DNA of 9,925 bases from Rhodospirillales bacterium. GTDB lineage: Bacteria > Pseudomonadota > Alphaproteobacteria > UBA8366 > JADFVY01. Every line of letters starts with the position of its first letter. The stretch's first letter is position 1. A program made the position numbers and the translations under genes. The notes beneath the pieces are model-generated. The model made no database searches. It was not told the DNA's origin and saw only the letters and a list, made by a program, of their open reading frames with translations. Location: positions 1 through 9,925 of the forward strand of contig JAHELM010000049.1 in assembly GCA_024644185.1 (NCBI GenBank), given 5' to 3'. Shown here piece after piece: positions 1 to 5,841 of the stretch.

Positions 1-278
1 GCGGCCAGCATCATCTTCACTTCGGTGGGCTGGAACACCCGCGAGTAATGCTGCATGTAGCAGTTGTTCACCTCGACATCGGCCTGGGTGAAGAACCGGA
101 AGATCTGCGTCAGCAGATTCCTCTCGGCTGGCGTCAGCTTGTTGCGCCAGTCCTTGACGTCGTCGGCCAGCGGCACTTCTTCCGGCAGCCAGTGGATGCG
201 CTGCTGGGTAAGCCAGGCGTCATAGGCCCAGGGATAGCGGAACGGCTTGTAGATCGAATCGGCGTCGAGCAGTGACAT
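1..278 (-). CDS. nrdB: Ribonucleotide reductase class I beta subunit, N-terminal part (cut by window edge)
   Basis: This is the start of the small subunit of class I ribonucleoside-diphosphate reductase, which houses the metal cofactor and supplies the radical that NrdA uses to reduce ribonucleotides. Only the first 92 codons are inside the window. The protein opens with a YKPFRYPWAYDAW segment, followed by RIHWLPEEVPLADDVKDW and FFTQADVEVNNCYMQHY (about residues 63-79), a pattern typical of NrdB proteins in alphaproteobacteria. Asp67 in TQAD is probably the first metal ligand, by position in the family. The radical tyrosine and other ligands lie outside the window. The ATG at 278 is preceded by TCTGGAGACCGC, a good GGAG ribosome-binding site. 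It lies 16 nt after the small ORF that follows nrdA, so all three are probably one operon. There is no N-terminal ATP-cone before the ferritin-like fold. Confidence 0.95.
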   Translation of the reverse strand, partial: MSLLDADSIYKPFRYPWAYDAWLTQQRIHWLPEEVPLADDVKDWRNKLTPAERNLLTQIFRFFTQADVEVNNCYMQHYSRVFQPTEVKMMLA

Positions 279-294
279 GCGGTCTCCAGAGGCT

Positions 295-573
295 TCAAAT
301 GTTGGCGGCGCCGGTCATGCGTCCCGGGGCGCGCCGTAGATCGCGCTCGACGCGGCGCATCGCGGATTCCATCGAGAGGCGGTGAAACGGCACCGGCCGG
401 CCGTATTCGATGCGCCAGCCGTACTTGCCGCGAATGCCGAACCGGTCGCGACGAATTACCGAACGCAGAACGTCGGGCGCCACCCGGAATATCCGGGAGT
501 CATGGCCGGGAAGCGGTCGTGCCTTTTGCCAGGCCGCCTCGACTTCCGCATCGCTCGATATCTCGCCGATCAT
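295..573 (-). CDS. Unrecognised small basic protein encoded between nrdA and nrdB
   Basis: A 92-residue ORF lies between nrdA and nrdB on the same strand, 17 nt after the nrdA stop and 16 nt before the nrdB start. I do not recognise a family. It has a strong ribosome-binding site (CCGGAGGGGGA directly before the ATG), which argues that it is translated. The protein is strongly basic with about 17 arginines, concentrated from residue 37 onward. The first 20 residues are mildly acidic. The middle (about 26-65) has alternating hydrophobic, aromatic and charged residues including RFGIRGKYGWRIEYGRPVPF, which suggests a compact beta-rich core, and the end (68-85) could be an arginine-rich helix. 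No signal peptide, membrane segment or cysteine is present, so it is probably cytosolic. Its position suggests a role connected with ribonucleotide reductase or its expression, but that is inference from location only. Confidence 0.72.
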   Translation of the reverse strand: MIGEISSDAEVEAAWQKARPLPGHDSRIFRVAPDVLRSVIRRDRFGIRGKYGWRIEYGRPVPFHRLSMESAMRRVERDLRRAPGRMTGAANI

Positions 574-590
574 TCCCCCTCCGGCTCATC

Positions 591-2594
591 CTATTGGCAG
601 GCAAGGCACTCCTCGTAGTCGGTCGACGGTGCCGGCGCGTCGGTGCCATTGACGTGGCCCAGCAACGGCACCGTGGCCACCGCCGGCGGGGCGACGATAT
701 CGCGGGTCACCGTCTCGGCGCGCTGGATCGATTTGGACCGGCAGTAATACAGGCTCTTCACGCCCCGCTTCCAGGCCAGCATGTGCAGTTGATGCAGGTC
801 GCGCTTGTGCACGTCCGCCGGCAGGAACAGGTTCAGCGACTGCGACTGGCAGATTTCCGGCGCGCGGTCCGCGGCATGCTCGATCAGCCAGCGCTGGTCG
901 ATTTCGAAGGCGGTGCGGAACACGGCCTTCTCATGCTCGTCGAGAAAGTCGAGATGCCGCACCGAGCCTTCGCTGGTGGAGATCGACGACCAGGTATCCT
1001 CGTCGTCATGCCCCTTTTCAGCCAGCAGCGCCTTCAGGTGCCGGTTGCGCACGGTGAACGAGCCGCTGAGCGTCTTGTGGGTGAAGCTGTTGGCGGCAAT
1101 CGGCTCGATGCCCGGCGACGCGCCGCCGCAGATGATCGAGATCGACGCCGTCGGCGCCACGGCCATCTTGTTGGAAAACCGTTCCGCGATGCCATATTCG
1201 GCGGCGTCGGGGCAGGCCCCGCGCTCGGCCGCCAGGCGCCGGCTGGCGGCATTGGCCTGGCTGCGGATATGCTTGAACATCCGCTTGTTCCAGACCTTTG
1301 CCATGACCCCTTCCAGCGGGATCATCGCGCCCTGCAGGAACGAGTGGAAGCCCATGACACCCAGCCCGACCGAACGTTCACGCGTAGCCGCATAGCGCGC
1401 CCGCGCCATGCTGTCGGGCGCGTGGTCGATGAAGTCCTGCAGCACGTTGTCGAGGAACCGCATGACGTCCTCGATGAAATCCGGGTGTTGTTCCCATTCC
1501 TGGTATTTTTCCAGGTTCAGCGACGACAGGCAGCACACCGCCGTGCGCTCCTTGCCGTGTTGGTCGATGCCGGTGGGCAGCGTGATCTCGGCGCACAGAT
1601 TCGATGTCTTGACCGTCAGCCCCGCCAGCTTCTGGTGTTCCGGGATCGCCCGGTTTACATGGTCGGAATAGACGATATACGGCTCGCCGGTCTCGACCCG
1701 GGCGGTCAGGATGCGAATCCACAGCCCGCGCGCCGAAACCTTGCGCAGCACCGCGCCGTCCTTCGGGCTGGTCAGCGGCCATTCGGCGTCCTGTTCGACT
1801 GCGCGCATGAATGCGTCGGGGATCAGCACGCCGTGATGCAGGTTCTGGGCCTTGCGATTGGGGTCGCCGCCGGTGGGGCGGCGGATCTCGATGAATTCCT
1901 CGATTTCCGGATGGCCGACCGGCAGGTAGACGGCGGCGCTGCCGCGGCGCAAGGACCCCTGGCTGATCGCCAGGGTCAGCGAATCCATCACGCGGATGAA
2001 CGGCACCACGCCCGAGGTCTTGCCGTTGATGCCGACGGTCTCGCCGATGGAACGCAGATTGCCCCAGTAGCTGCCGATGCCGCCGCCGCGCGCCGCCAGC
2101 CAGACATTCTCGTTCCACAGCCCGACGATGCCGTCCAGGCTGTCCGACGCCTCGTTCAGGAAGCACGAGATCGGCAGGCCGCGCTTGCGCGAACCCCCAT
2201 TTGACAGCACCGGCGTCGCCGGCATGAACCACAGCCGGCTGATATAGTCGTACAGGCGCTGGGCATGCGCGGTGTCGTCGGCGAAATGCATGGCGACGCG
2301 GGCGAAAAGGTCCTGATAGCTTTCGCCCGGCAACAGATAGCGGTCGCCCAGCGTGGCCTTGCCGAATTCGGTCAGCAGGGCATCGCGCTCGCGGTCGATA
2401 TGGACGCGGTTGCCGCGGTCGTTCTGCGGGTTGTCCCGAAATTCCTCGGTCAGTTCGGATTCGTCCTCGGATTCGCCGCTGTTGTCCACAGACTGGCGGA
2501 AGGCGCCGCGCAAATCCCGCTCGGCCGGGCCATTGCCCTCGAATCCTTCGCGCTCGGCGGATTCGCGCAGCAACACCTCGGTCGAATCGTCCAT
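591..2594 (-). CDS. nrdA: Ribonucleoside-diphosphate reductase class I alpha (catalytic) subunit
   Basis: Large subunit of class I ribonucleotide reductase (667 residues), which converts ribonucleoside diphosphates to deoxyribonucleotides for DNA synthesis. Catalytic landmarks are visible. Cys144 in PISCFLN is one of the active-site redox pair, and Cys354 or Cys355 in CCLSSLNL is the partner. N332/C334/E336 in SNLCAEITLP form the thiyl-radical site. The Tyr616-Tyr617 dyad in SLYYCRS carries the radical-transfer path. The C-terminal CLACQ holds the shuttle cysteines 663 and 666. PTASISIICGGASPGIEP (481-498) is the conserved barrel segment. The family often begins with an ATP-cone of about 90 residues. 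Here residues 1-65 are instead an acidic, low-complexity stretch with no cone motif. The start at 2594 was chosen because GGGGGATAAAG precedes it. The in-frame ATG at 2675 lacks a ribosome-binding site and would put the regulatory boxes inside the gene. Confidence 0.96.
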   Translation of the reverse strand: MDDSTEVLLRESAEREGFEGNGPAERDLRGAFRQSVDNSGESEDESELTEEFRDNPQNDRGNRVHIDRERDALLTEFGKATLGDRYLLPGESYQDLFARVAMHFADDTAHAQRLYDYISRLWFMPATPVLSNGGSRKRGLPISCFLNEASDSLDGIVGLWNENVWLAARGGGIGSYWGNLRSIGETVGINGKTSGVVPFIRVMDSLTLAISQGSLRRGSAAVYLPVGHPEIEEFIEIRRPTGGDPNRKAQNLHHGVLIPDAFMRAVEQDAEWPLTSPKDGAVLRKVSARGLWIRILTARVETGEPYIVYSDHVNRAIPEHQKLAGLTVKTSNLCAEITLPTGIDQHGKERTAVCCLSSLNLEKYQEWEQHPDFIEDVMRFLDNVLQDFIDHAPDSMARARYAATRERSVGLGVMGFHSFLQGAMIPLEGVMAKVWNKRMFKHIRSQANAASRRLAAERGACPDAAEYGIAERFSNKMAVAPTASISIICGGASPGIEPIAANSFTHKTLSGSFTVRNRHLKALLAEKGHDDEDTWSSISTSEGSVRHLDFLDEHEKAVFRTAFEIDQRWLIEHAADRAPEICQSQSLNLFLPADVHKRDLHQLHMLAWKRGVKSLYYCRSKSIQRAETVTRDIVAPPAVATVPLLGHVNGTDAPAPSTDYEECLACQ

Positions 2595-2605
2595 CTTTAT
2601 CCCCC

Positions 2606-2642
2606 ATTTCCACAGGCTGTGGACAGGAAAACCTGTGAATAA
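2606..2642. promoter_or_regulatory. Cluster of DnaA-box-like 9-mers in the nrdA leader
   Basis: Three 9-mers resemble the DnaA box TTWTNCACA. TTATTCACA on the minus strand (2634-2642) is a full match. ATTTCCACA on the plus strand (2606-2614) differs at one position. CTGTCCACA on the minus strand (2618-2626) differs at two. They sit 12-48 bp before the nrdA start codon. DnaA is known to control nrdAB transcription in E. coli; a similar role here is inference. Confidence 0.45.
2609..2636. repeat. Two abutting inverted repeats just upstream of the nrdA ribosome-binding site
   Basis: TCCACAG-G-CTGTGGA (2609-2623) is a perfect 7-bp inverted repeat with a one-base centre. ACAGG-AAAA-CCTGT (2623-2636) is a perfect 5-bp stem with a 4-base loop. 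They share one base. In nrdA mRNA the 5-bp stem-loop would come first, and the 7-bp repeat would end only a few bases before the GGGGGA ribosome-binding site. They could be operator halves, since they overlap the DnaA-like boxes, or an mRNA structure; the sequence alone does not decide. Confidence 0.5.
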
Positions 2643-2643
2643 A

Positions 2644-2659
2644 ACACAAGATTTCGTAG
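2644..2659. promoter_or_regulatory. Probable NrdR box, nrdA-proximal
   Basis: ACACAAGATTTCGTAG is an imperfect 16-bp palindrome of the length and general form of NrdR boxes (E. coli consensus ACACTATATATAGTGT). It matches the second box at 2675-2690 at 11 of 16 positions, and the two centres are 31 bp apart. NrdR is known to bind pairs of boxes spaced by about three helical turns. It would lie downstream of the proposed transcription start. Confidence 0.55.
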
Positions 2660-2671
2660 CCGCCCGCAGTG

Positions 2672-2699
2672 ACAATACCAGATTTGGTCTCGATGTCGA
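2672..2699 (-). promoter_or_regulatory. Candidate sigma-70-type promoter for nrdA
   Basis: On the minus strand, TCGACA (2694-2699, 5 of 6 to TTGACA) is followed after 16 bp by TATTGT (2672-2677, 4 of 6 to TATAAT). Transcription would start near 2665, giving a leader of about 70 nt. The second NrdR-like box covers the spacer and part of the -10 element, and the SOS box lies just upstream of the -35 element. Both placements suit repression. The -10 match is modest. Confidence 0.35.
2675..2690. promoter_or_regulatory. Probable NrdR box, nrdA-distal
   Basis: ATACCAGATTTGGTCT is a 16-bp palindrome with 6 of 8 arm positions paired. It shares the core AGATTT and outer bases with the box at 2644-2659, on the same helix face (centres 31 bp apart). 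NrdR is the ATP-cone repressor of ribonucleotide reductase genes, so a tandem pair directly before nrdA fits its known mode of action. Confidence 0.55.
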
Positions 2700-2702
2700 T
2701 TA

Positions 2703-2717
2703 GAACAAATAAAGAAC
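2703..2717. promoter_or_regulatory. SOS box (LexA operator) of the alphaproteobacterial type
   Basis: Read on the minus strand this is GTTCTTTATTTGTTC, an exact GTTC-N7-GTTC direct repeat. That is the established LexA-binding motif of Alphaproteobacteria such as Rhizobium, Rhodobacter and Caulobacter. It lies in the divergent region between nrdA and the SRAP gene, immediately upstream of the proposed nrdA -35 element and about 100 bp before the SRAP start. It could repress either gene or both. SRAP genes are named for frequent association with the SOS response, which supports the call. Confidence 0.72.
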
Positions 2718-2732
2718 ATCCACATCATACAG

Positions 2733-2761
2733 GGCCCCGCCGGCGGGTCAAGCGGCGGGCC
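2733..2761 (+). repeat. GC-rich inverted repeats in the SRAP leader
   Basis: GGCCCCGCCG (2733-2742) pairs with CGGCGGGCC (2753-2761) with one bulged C and a 10-base loop. The left arm also forms a perfect 12-bp palindrome, CCCGCCGGCGGG (2736-2747). If transcription of the SRAP gene begins upstream, the leader would fold here. No T-run follows, so it is not a normal intrinsic terminator. Function unknown. Confidence 0.4.
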
Positions 2762-2820
2762 TCCGGGGGCGGAAAAAGCCACATCTGGCCGGACCGGCGA
2801 AGCTCTGGCATGATCGGGCG

Positions 2821-3540
2821 ATGTGCGGACGCTTCAGCCTGACCCTGCCGGCCGATGCGATGGGCCGGCTATTCGGTGCCGAGGTCGCGGGAACGCTCCG
2901 CCTCGCGCCGCGCTACAACATCGCCCCGTCGCAGCCGATCGCGGCGGTGCGTCGGCGCCCGGAAAAAGGCGGCGGGCGCGAGATCGTGCCGCTGCGCTGG
3001 GGCCTGATCCCGGTGTGGACGCGCGATCCCGACACGCTGGACCGGCCGCCGATCAATGCGCGCGGCGAGACGATCCTGGCCAAGCCGATGTTCCGCGATG
3101 CCTTCCGGCACCGGCGCTGCCTGATCCCGGCGGACGGATTCTATGAATGGCAGAAGGTTCCCGGCGGCAAGCAGCCCTGGTGGATCCACCGGGCCGACGG
3201 CGCGCCGCTGGCCTTTGCCGGCATTTGGGAACGCTGGCAGGGGCGTGACGGGCGTGTCATCGAAAGCTGCGCCATCGTCACCACCGAAGCGAACGATGCC
3301 ATGCGCCCGCTCCACGACCGCATGCCGGTGATCCTCGATATCGGCCGCTTCGGCCCCTGGCTGGAGGCCTCGCCGCTGGAAGCGGCGGAAATGATCGAAC
3401 CCTATCGCGGAACCCTGGCCGCCTGGCCGGTCAGTCGCCGGGTCAACGACCCGCATCGCGACGACGCAAACCTGGTGGAACCGATCGCGGCCCCCGCCAT
3501 CGCCAAGCCGTTATCGCCCCCCGAGGCGAACCTGCTGTAA
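2821..3540 (+). CDS. SRAP-domain protein (SOS response-associated peptidase, YedK/HMCES family)
   Basis: This 239-residue protein is a SRAP-family member, related to E. coli YedK and human HMCES. These proteins form a stable thiazolidine crosslink with abasic sites in single-stranded DNA and shield them at replication forks. The active site is complete: Cys2 in MCGRFSL, exposed after Met removal; Asn79 in PPINARGET; Glu109 in DGFYEW; and His165 in PLHDRMPVIL. Family motifs RYNIAPSQ (31-38) and RWGLIPVW (59-66) are also present. The start at 2821 is fixed by the need for Cys at position 2, although the preceding ribosome-binding site (ATCGGGCG) is weak. It is transcribed away from nrdA across a shared intergenic region with an SOS box, so induction on DNA damage is likely. 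It converges on aapP, with 39 bp between the stop codons. Confidence 0.96.
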   Translation: MCGRFSLTLPADAMGRLFGAEVAGTLRLAPRYNIAPSQPIAAVRRRPEKGGGREIVPLRWGLIPVWTRDPDTLDRPPINARGETILAKPMFRDAFRHRRCLIPADGFYEWQKVPGGKQPWWIHRADGAPLAFAGIWERWQGRDGRVIESCAIVTTEANDAMRPLHDRMPVILDIGRFGPWLEASPLEAAEMIEPYRGTLAAWPVSRRVNDPHRDDANLVEPIAAPAIAKPLSPPEANLL

Positions 3541-3579
3541 GGCCGGGGGGCGGATCGTCCACTCTTGCGCCCGCCGCCC

Positions 3580-4347
3580 TCAATGCAGTATCTGGCTCAG
3601 GAACAGCTTGGTGCGCTCGGACTGCGGGTGGTGGAAGAAGGCTTCCGGTTCGTTCTGCTCGATGATCTCGCCGCCATCCATGAAGATCACCCGGTTTGCG
3701 ACGGTGCGGGCGAAGCCCATCTCGTGGGTCACGCAGATCATGGTCATGCCGCTCTGCGCCAGGTCGATCATCACGTCGAGAACTTCCTTGATCATCTCCG
3801 GGTCGAGGGCCGAGGTCGGCTCGTCGAACAGCATGATCTTCGGGCTCATGCACAGCGAGCGGGCGATCGCCACGCGCTGTTGCTGGCCGCCGGAAAGCTG
3901 GCCCGGATATTTCAGCGCCTGCTCCGGAATCTTGACCCGCTCCAGATACTTCATGGCGATGGCCTCGGCCTCGTTCTTCGGCATTTTGCGCACCCAGATC
4001 GGGGCCAGCGCGCAGTTCTCCAGGACCGTCAGGTGCGGGAACAGGTTGAAGTGCTGGAACACCATGCCGACCTCGCGCCGCACCTGGTCGATATGCTTGA
4101 GATCGTCGGTCAGTTCGATTCCGTCGACGACGATGCGGCCGCGCTGGTGTTCCTCCAGCCGGTTGATGCAGCGGATCATGGTCGACTTGCCGGACCCGGA
4201 CGGGCCGCAGACGACGATGCGCTCGCCCTTGTTGACGGTCAGGTTGATGTCCTTGAGAACGTGAAAATCGCCATACCATTTATGCATGCCGCTGATTTCG
4301 ATCGCCGGTTGGTCGGCAATTGCGGGCACCGCTGACGTTTCAGACAT
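3580..4347 (-). CDS. aapP: General L-amino acid ABC transporter ATP-binding protein
   Basis: Cytoplasmic ATPase (255 residues) of a polar amino-acid ABC importer, last gene of the aapJQMP operon. All nucleotide-binding motifs are intact: Walker A GPSGSGKST (48-56), Q-loop Gln98 in MVFQHFNLFPH, signature LSGGQQQR (151-158), Walker B IMLFDEP (171-177) with catalytic Glu176, D-loop SALD (179-182) and switch His208 in VTHEMGFA. The sequence after the Q-loop (FNLFPHLTVLEN) is typical of the GlnQ/HisP/AapP polar amino-acid group. The start at 4347 is preceded by GGGAGTACAAGAA, a good ribosome-binding site at 8-nt spacing. An in-frame ATG at 4368 is less likely because it sits only two bases past the aapM stop with no proper spacing. 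The gap to aapM is 23 nt. There is no ligand-sensing C-terminal extension. Confidence 0.95.
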   Translation of the reverse strand: MSETSAVPAIADQPAIEISGMHKWYGDFHVLKDINLTVNKGERIVVCGPSGSGKSTMIRCINRLEEHQRGRIVVDGIELTDDLKHIDQVRREVGMVFQHFNLFPHLTVLENCALAPIWVRKMPKNEAEAIAMKYLERVKIPEQALKYPGQLSGGQQQRVAIARSLCMSPKIMLFDEPTSALDPEMIKEVLDVMIDLAQSGMTMICVTHEMGFARTVANRVIFMDGGEIIEQNEPEAFFHHPQSERTKLFLSQILH

Positions 4348-4370
4348 TTCTTGTACTCCCGGTGACATTC

Positions 4371-5837
4371 CTAGCGGCGCTTGTGGCCGGTATGAAGCTT
4401 GCGCTCGATATGCATGCTGTAACGCGACATGCTGAAGCAGAAGATCCAGAACACGAAGGCGGTGAAAACGTAACCCTCGACGTACATGGAGACCCATTTC
4501 GGATCGGTCGTTGCCGCCTGTACGCTGCCCAGCAGATCGAACAGGCCGATGATCAGCACCAGGGTCGTGTCCTTGAACAGCCCGATGAAGGTGTTGACGA
4601 TGCCCGGGATCACCAGCTTCAGCGCCTGCGGCAGGATGATCAGGCGCATCATCTGCCAGTAGCCCAGGCCCATCGCGGCGGCGGCTTCGTACTGGCCCTT
4701 GGGGATCGCCTGCAGCCCGCCACGCACGACCTCGGCCATATAGGCCGATGAGAACAGCGCCACGCCGATCAGCGCCCGCAGCAGCTTGTCGAAATTCACA
4801 CCCTCGGGCAGGAACAGCGGCAGCATCACCGACGACATGAACAGGACCGTGATCAGCGGTACGCCGCGCCACAGCTCGATGAAGCCGATCGACACGGCGC
4901 GGATCGCCGGCATGTCGGACCGCCGGCCCAGGGCGAACAGGATGCCGATGGGCAGGGACGCGGCGATGCCGGTGCCGGCCACGACCAGCGTCAGGAACAG
5001 GCCGCCCCACTTTGCCGTCTCGATATAGTCGAGCCCGAACCCGTCGCCGACCCATAGGAAGTAGGCGGCGAAGGGATAAACGAAGACCAGCAGGAAGACG
5101 ATCCAGGATTTGACCGCCGCCTTATCGAGCGTGATCAGGCCGAAGGCGAGAAATGCCGCTATCCAGCCCAGCGCAAACGTTTCCGGTCCGCCAAGGATTG
5201 CCCGGCCGAGATAATGTCCGACGAACCCCGCGGCGGCGATGACCGCCAGGCGGATGCCAAATCCCATCGCGGCGTTGCTTGCACTGCGCGGCAGCACCGT
5301 GCCGAGCCGGGCATGAGCAAGCCCGTAGGGGGCAAACATCATGAGCGCGATGATCGTGGCCGGGCCCCAGCCATACGCCGCGAGCGAAAAGGCGGTCGCG
5401 ATACCGGCGAGCCCGAGGCCGATCCCACGGTCGATCCATTTCTGCTTGAGAAACAACGGCGCGGCCACCAGCACAAGCAGCAGGAACGAATAATCGATCC
5501 GCCAGCGGTATGCCTCAGGATAGAAGGGGCCATATATGAATTGATTGAAGCGCGCATCGATGAACACCCAGCAGGCGTGGATGATCGCCCCGTCCTGTGC
5601 CGTGCAGGCCTCCGGCCCATCGCCGACCCAGACCGCACCGACGAATATGTACTCCACGATGCCCCATATCGCCCAAACGGCCACGGTTCCGCCAATCAGG
5701 GTCAATACGGCATTGTACCAGGGGTACAGCAGGTTGTGATAAATCCAGCCATAGACGCCGACCTCGCTCTTTGGCGGCGGCAGGTCTTCGTGGCGGTCAT
5801 GTTTGACGATGGCGCCATGAGATGCGGAATCTGTCAT
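4371..5837 (-). CDS. aapM: General L-amino acid ABC transporter permease, AapM type, with enlarged N-terminal region
   Basis: Second inner-membrane permease of the Aap importer (488 residues). The C-terminal half is the standard transport domain. It starts near WGGLFLTLVVAGTGIAASLPIGILFALGRRSD (277-308), passes through ELWRGVPLITVLFMSS, and holds the EAA loop that contacts the ATPase (KGQYEAAAAMGLGYW about 380-394, to QALKLVIPGI). The N-terminal part has a hydrophobic segment at 43-68, then a periplasmic-looking stretch with Cys78 and Cys89, which is normal for AapM. Residues 116-236 add several further hydrophobic segments. AapM proteins I recall are about 380-390 residues, so this copy is about 100 longer. 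The start at 5837 has GGAGAG at 8-nt spacing, inside the end of aapQ. Only 4 nt separate the aapQ stop from this ATG, so translational coupling is likely. Confidence 0.93.
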   Translation of the reverse strand: MTDSASHGAIVKHDRHEDLPPPKSEVGVYGWIYHNLLYPWYNAVLTLIGGTVAVWAIWGIVEYIFVGAVWVGDGPEACTAQDGAIIHACWVFIDARFNQFIYGPFYPEAYRWRIDYSFLLLVLVAAPLFLKQKWIDRGIGLGLAGIATAFSLAAYGWGPATIIALMMFAPYGLAHARLGTVLPRSASNAAMGFGIRLAVIAAAGFVGHYLGRAILGGPETFALGWIAAFLAFGLITLDKAAVKSWIVFLLVFVYPFAAYFLWVGDGFGLDYIETAKWGGLFLTLVVAGTGIAASLPIGILFALGRRSDMPAIRAVSIGFIELWRGVPLITVLFMSSVMLPLFLPEGVNFDKLLRALIGVALFSSAYMAEVVRGGLQAIPKGQYEAAAAMGLGYWQMMRLIILPQALKLVIPGIVNTFIGLFKDTTLVLIIGLFDLLGSVQAATTDPKWVSMYVEGYVFTAFVFWIFCFSMSRYSMHIERKLHTGHKRR

Positions 5838-5841
5838 CTTG

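Noticed and set aside
519..2204. Long plus-strand open frame (561 codons) opposite nrdA
   Set aside because: It is antisense to an unmistakable nrdA with all catalytic motifs. Its protein is an Arg/Gln/Ala/Asp-rich sequence with no family pattern, as expected from the complement of GC-rich codons.
1378..2649. 423-codon minus-strand frame overlapping nrdA
   Set aside because: Out of frame with nrdA and made of Arg/Pro-rich shadow sequence; nrdA occupies the real frame.
2595..2675. Upstream start for nrdA at 2675 (27 more residues)
   Set aside because: No ribosome-binding site, and the added stretch would translate through the NrdR-like and DnaA-like boxes. The ATG at 2594 has a good site.
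3541..3579. Terminator between SRAP gene and aapP
   Set aside because: GGGCGG (3548-3553) can pair with CCGCCC (3574-3579), but the loop is 20 bases and there is no T-run on either side, so I do not call it.
4348..5055. N-terminal extension of aapP giving a 491-residue protein
   Set aside because: The extra part overlaps aapM in another frame and is Arg-rich nonsense. The ATPase has its own start and ribosome-binding site at 4347.
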